A stretch of 64,000 nt of DNA from Ottelia alismoides. Its lineage: Eukaryota > Streptophyta > Magnoliopsida > Alismatales > Hydrocharitaceae. The notes below the pieces were generated by a model. It was not told the DNA's origin, did not search any database, and was given only the letters and a program-made list of their open reading frames with translations. Made by a program: the position numbers and the translations under genes. The stretch spans positions 310,001-374,000 of the forward strand of contig JAZKJV010000094.1 of the NCBI GenBank assembly GCA_037367405.1, written 5' to 3'. Position 1 is the first letter of the stretch; every line of letters starts with the position of its first letter. Positions 12,070 to 24,300 of this stretch are shown here, piece after piece.

Positions 12070-12739
12070 GGTAGAATCAATTGAAAACCGGACTGGACCA
12101 GCCGGTTCAACCGGTGAACCAGGCCTGGACCGGTTAGGTTAATCGGTTTATGTCGGTTTGGTTCGATTATTCAAATTTTAATTAACACATACGGTTCAAC
12201 CTATTTTTTTGACCCGGTTTAACGAGGTTCAACCGAAGTTGAACCGCATGTAATTTTTAAATCAGTTAAAAATATTGCTGACAATATGAGTTAAACCCAT
12301 GACCTTTAGTTGCATATTTCAAACTTCTAACCAACTACACTAGCACAGCTTTTTACATGTATTGGATTTTAATAATAATTAAACTATTATCATATTAGAG
12401 CAACTAGTCCAAATAATATGTTAATATATATGATATGTATGATATTTGATGGTGTATACGGAAAATATTTTATGTATAGTGTGAAATATATACATTATCT
12501 ATGTATTTTATTTATATTTCAAGTATATGTAAGTGTATATTTTATATATTTTATTTCATTTCAATTTGATTAGTCAGTTCAACCACCTTTTTTCACTAGT
12601 CCGATTTAATCCAATTTTAAATAATCATGACGTCATCATCCGGTTCAACTGATTTGATTACATAGTTCAACCTGATCCGACCATTTCGATTAGATTTCCG
12701 GTTCGGTGAATGGTTCGGTTTAAAAACATTGGGTAGAAT
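12070..12739. mobile_element. hAT-like MITE with 8-bp TSD
   Basis: A 654-bp non-coding element (12078-12731) lies between perfect 8-bp duplications GGTAGAAT (12070-12077 and 12732-12739). The ends are imperfect inverted repeats (CAATTGAAAACCGG on the left, complement of CGGTTTAAAAACATTG on the right). The interior near both ends is packed with GGTTCAACCGG-type words in both orientations. The 8-bp duplication and CA...TG ends suggest the hAT superfamily. It lies about 1.2 kb upstream of the DUF2921 start codon. Confidence 0.8.
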
Positions 12740-13968
12740 ATGATATTTTAGCCATTTTAGCCACCGTTCGTTTTAGTCGTGGGATGGGATAATGAAAAAC
12801 AAGCGAAAGATATGTTCTGGTCAATGTTTACAATTAGGATCGTTTATTTTCGATCGGACGGTCCATCTTCGATCAATATGGACCCCGCCAATATTAAAGC
12901 CATAGCAATTTCGCACGTCCTTTTTGTTCGTAATCAAAACGCCAAGTTAATGTGAAGACTAATGAGGTGATCTCACACTTCCGCACCTCTACTTTCACGA
13001 AATATCGAAACGGCCCCTTTTCGTCTCCACGCGGCGGAAGAGAGGGGTGGCAAGATCGAAATTCTAACGAAAACCAGTGTCATTCGTCTTATCTCCCTTA
13101 GTAGACCCTGTTCATCGCCATTCTCGAGCTCGCCCCCAGTCAAGTCCACTCCCTTCAAACATTCCCCACACACACACAGATCGAAGCTCCCATCTTTGAC
13201 TCGCACAACTCCTGTTCCTCGCGAAAGCTTCCATTTTCTTGGCTGTTGGGTTCGTTCCTCCTGATCTTCTTCTGTTCCTTGCGTTTCTTTGTAGGTTGCG
13301 TTCGCTTTTGCTTTCTCTCAGTAGTTTCGTTCGCATCACATCTAGTCAGATTGATCTGTGCCCATGTCGTGATTCTGCTAATTACGTTGTTGGTTACGTC
13401 TGATGAGGGATGGATTTGGTTACTTGTTGTTATTGCTGTCGGATTGAAGAATTGGGGGTGATGAATTGATGGGTTGAACTGGTGGAGCCTTCAGCTTTTT
13501 GTTTATGTTTATATGTATCTTTGTCGATGCAGTTAGCGTGAGGAAGGTGCTGTTTTGATTTGTTTTTAGTTAACTAAACCATTCTAAGAGTAGTTTTATT
13601 TTATATGGCTGATTAAAAACCCTAAATTTCAGTCAATATATGACCAGTTTAACACATTAACATATACAGGGTTTTACATATTCTAGGGCACAATTCTTTT
13701 TTCCCAAAATTAGGTCAACGGTAAAGGGAATTGGATTTTTTCCCCTGTTTTCTGTAAATGGTATATCGTTAAAAATATGAAGAATGGAATACATAGTGAG
13801 TCTCTTTATAGTCTTTCCTGCACTTGTACTTAATAAAATGGCTTATGTTCTCTGTTGCAATTTCTCGTTTCCTGCAGAGTAATGCATAGCCTTTTTCACA
13901 TCTCCAGATTATATTGGATTGTTGGTTTATCCGTCTGATACAGATTACGCCTCAAGAAATACTCGATC
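12740..13968 (+). promoter_or_regulatory. Promoter and 5' UTR region of the DUF2921 gene
   Basis: Sequence from the MITE to the start codon. 12960-13250 is C/T-rich and looks like a transcription start/leader region. A strong 3' splice site (pyrimidines then CTGCAG, 13872-13877) lies about 90 bp before the start codon, so a 5'-UTR intron is likely; its donor could be one of several GT sites near 13290 but I cannot fix it. A small upstream frame follows at 13882-13938. Open frames at 12973-13461 are not supported as genes. Confidence 0.5.
13882..13938 (+). promoter_or_regulatory. Upstream open reading frame (18 codons plus stop)
   Basis: ATG at 13882 just after the putative 3' splice site opens an 18-codon frame (MHSLFHISRLYWIVGLSV) ending TGA at 13936-13938, 30 bp before the main ATG at 13969. 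If the leader is spliced as proposed, it would be translated first and could lower main-frame translation. This is inference from position only. Confidence 0.35.
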
Positions 13969-16900
13969 ATGGAGCTTGGGATAAAGATTGTTCCGTGTTG
14001 GATGGCCATTGGGCTGTTCTTTTGTATGTGCATGGTGTCCTCCTATCCTTCCTTCATGTACCCAAATGTGATCCCTTCTTCTCGACAAAGCATGCTTGCC
14101 AAGGATAACTACGTAAGCTTCCCGGAAGTGGAAAAGGAGTGCCATAATGTTATTTCAACAGCGTCTAGGCTTAGACGTGATCGTAATAGGGTTGATTTGA
14201 TAAGAAACGAGCTGTCGTTCTACTACGGGGACTGGGAGCAGGACTCTGGTGGCAGCAAACCTTTGGTTCCAATCCCCTTTCGCAATTCCTCAGCGCGTCT
14301 ATTTCAATTGGCTTCTTTTACAGTGTCAGATGTGGAAGAGGATCGTCGATCCCCGTCCATTGTGAAGGTTTTTGGATCGATGACCATGCAGATCACTGAT
14401 GGGAAGTATCATTTTGATTATGGAAATTACAGCTCAATGAATCGATTCTCTACAGATAATAGCCCTCAGTTCCAGTTTACGACTGATTTCTCTTCGCTAA
14501 CTATCTTTTTCGAAGGGATCTATTCCGAAGCAGAAGCAAATGGCGGAGAGCGTGTACTATGCTTATTGGGAGAGACATCCGTACCTACGCCCTTACCAGA
14601 TTCTTCGCACCCTCGAGAACCACAAGGTGCTTGGAGGACAAGAAGAAACCAGTTTGCATTCTTGCAAGATGATAGAATTCTCATGAATCTTCGCTACCCG
14701 AAATCCCTTAACCTGACTAGCCGAGTAATTCATGGCGAGATGACGAGTCTCCACAATCAAACAGACGCACGGTACTTTGGCAAGATAAGAATTTCTTCAC
14801 AGTTAGGTTCTTACTCTACCTACCAATTCGAGGCAGAGGATCTCTTCTCGAAGGCCTGCACCCCTTACCCATATCGTGACAAGATGTTCTCTGATCAAAT
14901 TACGGTCTACAACCCTTCCCAAGTATGTGGGTCTCTTAATCAGTTTGCATTTGGAGCTTTCTTGATATTTCCAAACTGGAAGTGTAACTCTTCCCGGGAA
15001 AACTGCAATGAGCTGGGTCCTTTCAACTCCTCGCTAGTGGTTGGAAGAAATAATGGAACCGGTGGAGTATTCGGAAGAAGTACTACTCTCCTTATACAAG
15101 ATGTGCGATGCGAAGAACAACCCACTCAAGGCAATGCAACATCGACTAAATTCTCTGCTGTCTTTCGAGCAATAACCGAGCCTATAGAAGTACATAGATC
15201 GAGCCTTGATGGAATGACTCTTGCAGCAGAAGGTACTTGGACCGCAGATGGCAGTCAGCTGTGCATGGTCGGTTGCCTTGGTTCTGATGGTAAAAGATGC
15301 GATGCTCGTGTTTTGATGTATTTTCCGGCTTCCTTTTCCATCAGCCAGAGATATGTAATGATCGGAAGCATATCCAGCGCCAAATTTGATGGAGTAGATT
15401 CGTACTATCCCTTATCTTTTGGAAAAAGAGTATCCGCATGGGATTTACAGTCTTTGGACGCAGCTGCCAACATCTCGTACAAATACACAAAATTTGAAAA
15501 AGCCATGGTCTTTCTTGAGAATAAAGAGCCTGATTTCACTGCCCTCCTAAAGAAGTCACTTCTACGGTTCCCGACAATGGAAGATGGTTTCGGAGGTTTT
15601 AGTCGTTTGGCAAATGACCTCTCCTTCAATTCTAGAATATTTTCAAACTCATGGAGTGATGCTAGAATTGGTATGGAAACATTTACAATCGGTCCGTTTA
15701 TCAATTATTACCGGGGTATGTATACCGTGGAACCTGCATCGTTTGGAGTGGAAGAACATATGCCTGCGAAAACTGCAAGTACAGAGGAAGCATTGCTTTT
15801 GAATGTTTCCGCCACTCTTACTATCTCCGAGTTCAACAAAAATCAATTCAGCAATATCTCAGAGCTGTTTCTTGAGGGTGTATATAATCCTGTTGATGGG
15901 AAAATGTACATGATTGCTTGCAGAGATGCTCGTCCTTCGTGGAATCTGTCGGACATCTATGATCTGGAGGATGGAATGGATTGCTCGATCGACGTCAAAA
16001 TAGAGTACCCGCCGGTGACAGCTCGCTGGCTGGTGACTGAATATGTCAAGATCACAATTTTGAGCCACAGAACGGAGGATGATCCAATTTACTTCAAGAA
16101 ATTTGAGCTCCGTACTTTTCCCATCACATACAGTAGCCAACGTGAGGATATGCTTTCTCGAGAAAATGTCGAAGGGGTTCTTCAGATTCTGACATTGTCG
16201 ATCAGCGTAGCTTGTTTATTCAGCCAGTTGTTTTCTATAAGGAAAGACTCTTCCACTGTTCCTTACATATCGATCGTTATGCTCGGTGTTCTAGCACTTG
16301 GCTATAGCATTCCTCTGATAGGCGGGGCGGGGTCTCTGTTCTTCGGAAGGAAATCTAAGTCTCGGCGAACCTTTGTTAACTTCCAGAACTATCAGTCATC
16401 CCACTTCATAGATTACTTCGTGAAGATCCTGTTCTTGGCTGCGTTCTTACTGACGCTCCGGCTTGTTCAGAAGGTATGGAAGTCTCGCAACCGGTTATCG
16501 TCTGGTGTGCCTTCAGGTTCCAAGCTAGTGCCGAATGAGAAGTGGGTATTCTTTGCCTGTTTATGCATTCACGTGGTTGGATTTTTGGCGGTGATCAATG
16601 TCAATGGCGTCTCGAAGCTGAATAATACAACAGGAATGTATTTGGATGCTGCTGGAAATACGAGTTTAGCGTATCCCGTTTTGGACATTATTGATATACG
16701 TAGATCTAGACAGTGGGGTGTTGAGCTAGAAGAGTATGTGGGAATGGTCCAGGATTTCTTCCTCCTACCTCAAGTCATCGGGAATTTCCTGTGGCAGCTC
16801 GACGGTCAGCCTCTTAGGAAGACATACTATATTGGGATCGCCATACTCAGAATCCTTCCACACGTTTATGATTACGCGAGAGCACCAACTTCCTATCCCT

Positions 16901-17175
16901 ATGAACAAGCTATGCCAGAAAATGCTGAATTTGTGAACCCAGATTTGGATTTCTATAGCAAATTCGGTGACATTGCAATACCCATCGTCGCGTCGTTGCT
17001 CGCTGCTGTTGTATTCTGTCAGCAACGGTGGAAATGCCAGAAACTATACCAGTTGTTGGGGCTGGAGCGATTCAGGGTACTGTTCCTGAGGCAAAGAGCT
17101 TACGAGAGGCTACCCACTGTGCACGAAGCGGAGCTTGTCGCCATCAATGGCATTGCAGATCGAAGCCGTTTCTGA
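13969..17175 (+). CDS. DUF2921 family multi-pass membrane protein, 1068 aa
   Basis: A single uninterrupted coding exon. Residues 1-25 are a hydrophobic signal peptide or anchor (IVPCWMAIGLFFCMCMV). A long non-cytosolic part of about 700 residues follows, with many N-X-S/T sites and paired cysteines. It carries DUF2921 hallmarks such as ELSFYYGDWEQ, a first block CMVGCLGSDGKRCDARV and a second block EGVYNPVDGKMYMIACRD. From about residue 734 there are six or so membrane segments (VLQILTLSISVACLFSQLF, ISIVMLGVLALGYSIPLI, FVKILFLAAFLLTLRLV, FFACLCIHVVGFLAVI, YYIGIAILRILPHVY and AIPIVASLLAAVVFC near 1003-1020). The C-terminus has no RING finger, unlike FLY1-type ubiquitin ligases that share related architecture. 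The biochemical function of this family is not established. The Arabidopsis annotation 'PII uridylyltransferase' for relatives is not supported by any motif seen here. The length matches full-length family members. Confidence 0.93.
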   Translation: MELGIKIVPCWMAIGLFFCMCMVSSYPSFMYPNVIPSSRQSMLAKDNYVSFPEVEKECHNVISTASRLRRDRNRVDLIRNELSFYYGDWEQDSGGSKPLVPIPFRNSSARLFQLASFTVSDVEEDRRSPSIVKVFGSMTMQITDGKYHFDYGNYSSMNRFSTDNSPQFQFTTDFSSLTIFFEGIYSEAEANGGERVLCLLGETSVPTPLPDSSHPREPQGAWRTRRNQFAFLQDDRILMNLRYPKSLNLTSRVIHGEMTSLHNQTDARYFGKIRISSQLGSYSTYQFEAEDLFSKACTPYPYRDKMFSDQITVYNPSQVCGSLNQFAFGAFLIFPNWKCNSSRENCNELGPFNSSLVVGRNNGTGGVFGRSTTLLIQDVRCEEQPTQGNATSTKFSAVFRAITEPIEVHRSSLDGMTLAAEGTWTADGSQLCMVGCLGSDGKRCDARVLMYFPASFSISQRYVMIGSISSAKFDGVDSYYPLSFGKRVSAWDLQSLDAAANISYKYTKFEKAMVFLENKEPDFTALLKKSLLRFPTMEDGFGGFSRLANDLSFNSRIFSNSWSDARIGMETFTIGPFINYYRGMYTVEPASFGVEEHMPAKTASTEEALLLNVSATLTISEFNKNQFSNISELFLEGVYNPVDGKMYMIACRDARPSWNLSDIYDLEDGMDCSIDVKIEYPPVTARWLVTEYVKITILSHRTEDDPIYFKKFELRTFPITYSSQREDMLSRENVEGVLQILTLSISVACLFSQLFSIRKDSSTVPYISIVMLGVLALGYSIPLIGGAGSLFFGRKSKSRRTFVNFQNYQSSHFIDYFVKILFLAAFLLTLRLVQKVWKSRNRLSSGVPSGSKLVPNEKWVFFACLCIHVVGFLAVINVNGVSKLNNTTGMYLDAAGNTSLAYPVLDIIDIRRSRQWGVELEEYVGMVQDFFLLPQVIGNFLWQLDGQPLRKTYYIGIAILRILPHVYDYARAPTSYPYEQAMPENAEFVNPDLDFYSKFGDIAIPIVASLLAAVVFCQQRWKCQKLYQLLGLERFRVLFLRQRAYERLPTVHEAELVAINGIADRSRF

Positions 17176-17454
17176 GAAGAACAGTGACACGTCTGGCGTT
17201 TGTGTAATTAATTTAAGTGAGTTTTGCCACTCTTTTCTGATCATCTGAGAAATCATCTTATGTGGTATGATTAAATGCATGTACTCTTAAATTACTAGAT
17301 ATCATATGAGAGTCTTAGCAACCTTTAGGGCCATAATAAACTTTTCTGCATAGTTGTAAATTTTCATTTTGATGCATCTATACATACATGCTTTTGCAAC
17401 ATGTTGAATTCCTTTTTTGCAACATTAGCACCCTAAGTAAGAAAATCCAATGAT
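17176..17454 (+). other. Probable 3' UTR and downstream of the DUF2921 gene
   Basis: AT-rich sequence after the TGA. AATAAA-like words (for example ATAATAAAC near 17334) could serve for polyadenylation, but no single site stands out. Confidence 0.4.
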
Positions 17455-17690
17455 TAAGAGAGGTCGGGTGCATCGAGATCATTGACATCCATTTTGCCGG
17501 TGATGGTGTTGTCCTCTTCGACCAAGTACTCGACAAGATGGTAGAGCACGATCAAGATGTCATTTTAATTGGCATGCTTAGGGAGGGTGAATCCCATGTA
17601 CCTCTTGAGACACGAGAAGATCCTAGACGCCATCGCATGAAGACATGCCTCGCATAACTGGATGTTCTCACGATCGAGATATGTTGCGGG
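17455..17690 (-). pseudogene. Unidentified decayed coding fragment
   Basis: On the minus strand an almost open frame reads HAMASRIFSCLKRYMGF, then an in-frame stop after KHAN, then NDILIVLYHLVEYLVEEDN and a natural-looking acidic end (NDLDAPDLS) with a stop. Amino-acid composition is protein-like, unlike the surroundings. I do not recognise the family. It lies next to LTR-like sequence, so it may be an old retroelement piece or a gene fragment. Confidence 0.3.
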
Positions 17691-18400
17691 TAGCGGAAGC
17701 AAACACACACAAACACGATCAATCAAGCAAACACGCAAACACAGATTTACAAGGTTCACCCGTAAACCCTATTTCCAATGTGCTCTTATTAACTCACACA
17801 AGTGGTGGCAGGGAAAGGACGTCTCTAGACTCTCTACTTAGAGGATGTCTACTTAAACAAGACAAAAGGAAAAAACAGAAGTGAGGACAAGAAGATGGAC
17901 ACAATCATCACTTGTGATGATAGAGACGTTATCGAAGCGAGGACAAGAAGACAGAGATAGATCTTATGCTATGACAGTTGAGAGGTAAGTTGTAACATCT
18001 CGGGCTTAGGTCCTCGAAGGAAAACTGATCATGATAACTTGTTGGGCTCGATCTCATTTGGACACATTAACTAGCACCTAAAATACTTAAGCCAAGTTGT
18101 CAAGTAGTATTTGCTCACTCATACAACCCACTTTCACACTTTATCGGTTTTAGATGCCCGGCTATGTTGGGGTGTTGCAACGTTCCTTACTTATATCCAC
18201 AAAGTCTTCGCTGCAATATGTCCTATCACGTATTCCCGGTAATAGTGACGGTTGCACGCTCGTGTTAGCCTTGTCCTCCTATCTCTTTGTAGGGGTTGGC
18301 TTCACAACTAGGTTAGCCCTTTCCACGATAAGAGAGAACACGCTCTTATACAAAGTGTGATAGGTGTATGTGTGTGGAGTGGTACCGTAGAGATCTATAT
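17691..18400. other. Possible LTR remnants
   Basis: 17684-17760 begins TGTTGCGGGTAGCGGAAGC, and 17991 begins TGTAACATCTCGGGCTTAGG. Both resemble LTR starts of plant retroelements. No matching second LTR, primer site or target duplication was found, so they are at best solo or truncated LTRs. Confidence 0.3.
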
Positions 18401-19290
18401 TTTTAGTTGGAATTTGTTATTTTTGTTGGTTTCTCTTAGTTTTATTTCCCCCTTTTTATTTTAAATTTATTTTTTTATATTTTTTAATATTTTATTTTTA
18501 TATTTTCAGTTTATGTTATTAATTTTAAAATGATTTAAGAAAATGTTCTATACTTTTATTGAAATAATTTCAATTATAAGATTTCTAATGTTTTAACATA
18601 TCAACTATGGTTATCGAATATAGATAAAAATAAAGGGAAATTATTATTGAGTTTTTTATTTTTTAAAAAGCCTTTTTGGAGATATTTTTAGGATTTCTAT
18701 ATTTTGAGGTACTTTAAAAAATAGAAATAAGAGAACATAAATATAAGTACATAATTACATAGAGATAAAATAGAGGGACAATAAGATATGGCCCGCAAAA
18801 TACTTAAGGATATTTTATATAGTAGAGGAAGTTAAGAGACACCAAATGGATTTCATTTTGGATTTTGTGGATTTTTATGGAAGTTATAGAAGTTTTTCAA
18901 TGTTTTTGTATTCTTAGACAAAATGCATGGAATTTTGGAAATCTTTTTGATGGCTTGTGTAGCTAATGGAGATACACACTCATCGAACTTTAAGGTATTT
19001 TTAGAATTTTTCGGATAAAAAATGGATTTTTAACAATTAAAACAAGATAAGTAGTGCTTTTAGAGCTTTTGATTTTTAGAAAATATTGAGCAATAATGCT
19101 TTGCCAAACAAAAGCTACGGTGATAAGTACATATACAGGGGAACATGGGGTTAAAAGGAATTAGTAATATGTTATGTGCAGTTCTGAAGAGAATTATTTT
19201 TTTAAAAAAAGTTGGTTTTTAATTTAAACTGCAAAAAAGTTGATTTTTAAAAAAGGAATTAGTAATATGTTATGTGCAGTTGATTTTTAA
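18401..19290. other. AT-rich intergenic sequence with a short direct repeat
   Basis: Long T- and A-rich runs and no genes. A word of about 30 bp (GGAATTAGTAATATGTTATG and flanks) occurs at about 19157 and again at about 19256, roughly 100 bp apart. Confidence 0.5.
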
Positions 19291-21364
19291 TATGTTATGC
19301 ACGTCAACCTCCCCCTTTCCTTTTTCTCGACCTCATCTTCCACCTTCTCCACTCACCAACAGCCCCACGTCGTAGACCGTTCATCTACCTTCCTCGCGCA
19401 GACCCAATCACCCCCACAACACCCTCTACTTCGCTCCGAATATCCCCCGCAAGTCACACTCTCTCATCATCGGAACCGCCACTTTCGTTCTTCAAATACG
19501 ATGTCACCTACGCCATTCCAAGACGTCCACCTTTAGGAGGGGCTCTGCCCAGCCCTTCTCCTCCTCCCCGTGACAGGGGGAGGATCGATCAAGGCGCGAA
19601 GACGATGCGGCCCCCGGTGTCGACTCCTGGTCATTGAAGTTCAGGTCTGTGGAGCTCCGCCTCTGCTCGAGCTGCTCCAAGCGGCTGATGGAGTACAGCG
19701 AAGACCCGGGGTTCGCCTTGAACCTCAAGCACATGCCATCCGCTCCGCCATAACCTAGGTAAGTCCTTCCTATCCTTCTTTGCATTTTTCTTTAATTTCT
19801 CTAATTTTATTAGGTTCCTCCTCGTATCATCATCCTCCATCCATCATCTCTTTAGCTTCTTTGCACCTTCACCATTCACGTGCACCACTCCACTTGCTTC
19901 TTCTCCTTCATCCACGACATGAACCCTTCCACTGCATCTCTTCTCCAATTTGCCGGAGAAGACGACCTAGGCCATCCACTTCTTCGCCTCGCATGGCCCT
20001 CATTCCATTCACTCCACGCATAGAGCTTCGGCTATAGCTCTAACGTTTCAGGCACATAAATGCTCAATGGCCGGAGCTCTCACCGGAACAACCTCGCAAG
20101 CTCCACATCCGGCATCCAAGCGTCGACGGCCTCCTCCAGACCTCGCCGCACTTTTTCGGACTTCCATCTTCATCGACAATCATCCCAGATGCTCCATGAA
20201 GCTCCATCGACACCGGAAAGGAGTGGCGAAGCACAGAGAGCATCGCCAGAGCGCAACCAAGTCCGCTACAGGAGGCGGCGGTGAGTAAGAACCAATGAAG
20301 CAAGTTACCGTCTGATTGATGAGATCGGACAGTCTTCTTTAGGCCACGTTGACATCACCATTGCAGGACCAGTAGTCGTCCAATTGGCAAGATCGGACGG
20401 TCCACATATAGCCAGATGTCAGCGCCGAAGCCACTCAGAGCCTTCGTCCGAGCCAGCGACGACCTGCGGTCTTACCCAAGCTTCCTCCGAGCCTAAAACC
20501 GTCCGAGCCTTGCCCAGCACGTGTCCAGTCACGTGCGGGCAAGGTATTTTGCATGGCAGCCCCTACCATTTCTTCAATTCACAACCAGGTCTAGAGAGCA
20601 CGTGGAAACCACGCGCGCCTGGGGTATTTTGCATCCAAACCCTTGCGGGTTGTAATAATTGAAAATATACCCCCGCACGTGTGGGTAATATATAGGGAAG
20701 GCCTCGTGACTTTGCAATTTATATTTTAGTCCTTCCAGGGACCTGTTTGTTATGTTTTCCCTAATTATTTCATATTTTTCTTACGTTTATGCCTCTGATT
20801 TCTCTCTTGCATATCTTGAGCATCCTAGCTCCATTTCAGTTGATTTCAGTGGCGTTTCGAAGCTTGTTTCAATTTCTTTATAATGGCATGGTTTAATATC
20901 TGTTTTGACATTTTTAGATTCTGATGATAAACTTTTAAATAAAATGCCACTTATGTAATGATTTGCATGCCTAGCCTTAATATATCAATGGAACTTGCTT
21001 CTTCATTTGATTCTGAAATTGATCGAGATTTCGTGCTCAATTTGTTTTCATCTGATCACGGCATAAAGTGTTCACTTGCATCTGTCCTCAATTGCATTTC
21101 CTTGCATTATGAAAAGCAAATAAAAAATGCCCTCTACATGTTTCATGTGTTTGCATTATATGTCCATGTGTGCATGATGACCTACAAATTTTTAATTCAT
21201 CGCTTAAGTTGGGTATTAAGAATCTGAATTCATACTTAAGAGGCTCGTGTCCTTGAGTTCGATCTTGGGCTTATCCAAGTAAAAATAATAAATTCAACCG
21301 CTTCCTTGGTGTTGATTGAAACATTATCTAAGCGGTCTTTAACAAATTTGATTTTATCCGACTG
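19291..21364. other. GC-rich then AT-rich sequence, no confident gene
   Basis: 19300-20300 is C-rich on the plus strand with overlapping short frames on both strands (for example 19504-19785 minus, 20060-20303 both strands). The frames compete with each other and none has a recognisable domain. 20330-20720 contains repeated 'GATCGGACGGTCC' and 'GGTATTTTGCAT' words, as in LTRs of plant Gypsy elements. 20960-21227 is a short unsupported frame. It may be the other half of the element broken by the LARD-like insertion. Confidence 0.35.
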
Positions 21365-21369
21365 CAATG

Positions 21370-24300
21370 TGATGACTGGGATCTTCCATCGGTCTAGAGC
21401 AATCCGCACAAGGCGGGATCACAATGTCACTGAGGCGACCGACAAAAGATCCCAAAATCGATCAACAATTAACCCACAGTAAATATATGCAATAAATATC
21501 CAAAAATGTGGAGTTAAAATTTATTATAACTCTACATGTAAATGTGTATAAGTGTAAGTACAGGTAGAGGTCGAACACTGGGAGGCGAATGGTCCTATGT
21601 GTTGTGTAATTATTCAATCCATTGTTCATGTCCTTTTATTGTTTTAGTGGGTTTTGGGTTTTGTAATTTTTTTATATTTTTGTTTTTATAAAATTTTTTT
21701 ATTTTGTTTTTATATTTTATATATTTTTTTATATTTTCTTTTAATATTTTTATTTATATAATATAAATAGATATATATATATAAATAAGACATATATATA
21801 TAAAGAGATATATATATAAGAAGAGAGAGAGGAGTACTATAGTCTATAAATATATATATATATATATAAATACTTAAAATATATATATAGATATAATTTT
21901 TTTGGCTTTTTAATATTTTTCTAATTTTTTTATAAATATTTCTAAAATATTTCTAATTTTTATGTATTTTTAAATTCAAAAATGTCCACAATATAGGACT
22001 AAATAAATAGCTGAATATAATTTGGGTTTTGAAAATATAAAAGAAATTCCGAAAATTCCCAAATTAATTTTAATACATTAATAATAATATATAGATAATT
22101 ATAAAAGAGAAAAAATGTATTTTGGGATTTTTAAGGATTTTTCTATTTTTTTTGTTGGATTTTGGAGCTTTCTGATTTTTTTAATTTTCTTTTTCATATT
22201 TTTAGGGTTTTTCAATTTCTGGACTCAATATATATATAATTATACCATATATAATTTTTTTTTGGATTTTTCAAAAACATTTTCAAATTTTTTGTATTTT
22301 CTAATTTAGACAGTGCAAAAATGGCTTCTATTTCATTTTTAATAATTAGGAAAAATGCAAAAAATGCAAAATAAAATATGGCCATGAACAAGCATGGCAT
22401 GGAGCACCTATCCTAATTTTTATGGATTTTTAGAAGCCATCTAGGTATTTTTAATAAATGGATAAAAGACACAAAAATAATTAAGCGTGGAAGGGGTATT
22501 TTTGCAAATATAATAAATTACAGGGGCAGCAGTGCAAAAATTCCAATAGAAATAAACATTTATTTAAACTTTTAGAACTATTTTACAATATTCAAAAACC
22601 GCCAGGGGTTACATGCAATTTTCACGCGCCTCACGTGGGACTGCACGTGAGGCGCGGAAGGACCTAAATGCAATTTCAAGAAACACAGGGGTTCTACTGC
22701 AAAATTTACAATTATTTTATAACGTGCAAATTTATTTACAGCATTAAATATTAAATACAAAAAAGGTGGGGCTGGATGTGCAAATTACCCCCAATAGGCG
22801 CTTCATCCGACGGCTGATGTGAGTCACTAATACACGTGGCGCCTCCACGTGCGCCGATGACGCTTCGCCGATGAGTGGTGCGGATTAGATCTCGTGGGAG
22901 ATCTGACGGTATGGACATGGCTCCATCGAACGGCTGTGATTGCAACTGGGACCTGCTCTTCATCCAACGGCGGAGCGCGCATGTGGAAGAACAGGGAAGA
23001 AGACTCGTCGGGGCGAGCTTCTTCCGACCATATCTCGTGCCTCCGCCGGTCTTCGCCGCTCCTGAAGGTCCACAAAGCTTCCTGGAAGGGTCTTCTTCTT
23101 GCTGGAGGTCTTAGATCGGCCGGAGGTGCCCTGGAGCGCCGCCATGAGCTCGGGGAAGGATGGCAGCTCCAGGTACCTCCGCCCGCTTGAAACTCGACTC
23201 CTGGTGCTTCACTGCGCACCTAACCTGCACAGGAACGAAGCTCGGCTCGAGGCGGTGCTCCTCGGCCCAAAACTGAAGCTGTTAGCATAGGAAATGGGTG
23301 AGGGCGGCGATGCTCCGGCGATGCGGAGGAGGTGAGCATCGATTCGCGGATCCAGATGCGAATCCGGTTGGGCAAGGTGGCTGGAAGGTGGAGAAGGCGT
23401 AGGGTAACGAAATGAGGGTGGAAGCGAGTCGGGGCACAGTCGGATACACGGTGGATAGCTCGCCGGAGCGGAGCTCCGGCGAACTACGAAGCCATTAAAC
23501 TACGCTAAACTAATAAACGAAACCTAAAACTAATTGCAGGAATGAAATGCTAGAATCGAAATCTACCTAGAAATATAAAAAATGCAGCTCTTATACCTGG
23601 GGGCCGCCAGGGAGCAGGGTGGCCGCCGGAGCGCCACCGCGACAAAATTGCCCTCCGCCATGGCTGAATCGAGGTGCTGGGAAGCGCCTCCTGTCACGAG
23701 GGCTCCACCAGGAGCTGATTCAAGCTCAAAGAAGGGGATGAAATTGGCCAAATTCGGCCAAGGAGGAGGGATGAGTTATTTATATACATTCCAAGGGACC
23801 CCCAGTAACCGGCGATTATTAAAGAATCGGGGCTATGTACAACGGATCTGAATGATCGGCGGGGATCATGGATGAAGGGAGAGCAAATCTCGTGAAGTGA
23901 TTGTTGTAGATGGAGCGATAGATCGAGCGGATAAAAGGGAAGAAATCGGGGGAAAAGATGGTTCACGTCAAGTCAGGCGGCTGGAGGTCAAGTTGACCGG
24001 GGTCAACTCGCGGAGGGACCTGAGTGGTCCACCTCAGCCGCTAAACGCCAAAACAAGGAACCTTATTATAAATTGATTTATTTAGCTGAGTAAATGATTT
24101 TATTAATTCTTGCTTATAAAATAAAAAATGTGTATTATTTCATGTAGTATTTATTTATGATTTTTATTGAATTTTTCGAGGTGTTTTATTATAGTTTTAT
24201 TTGAATAATGTGTATATGTATGTATTTACATGTATTTTTATGTATTTTATTTTTAATTTGTTTTTTTTCTTTTATTATTTTATTGGCTTATTTTATAAAT

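Noticed and set aside
13969..17175. FLY1-type transmembrane E3 ubiquitin ligase or PII uridylyltransferase
   Set aside because: No RING finger at the C-terminus and no nucleotidyltransferase motif; only the DUF2921 architecture is supported.
22827..23219. 130-codon minus frame in the left LTR, repeated at 33631-34023, with overlapping plus frames
   Set aside because: It lies in the GC-rich core of the LARD LTR, competes with frames on the other strand, and has no domain. The repetition is explained by the two LTRs, not by gene duplication.
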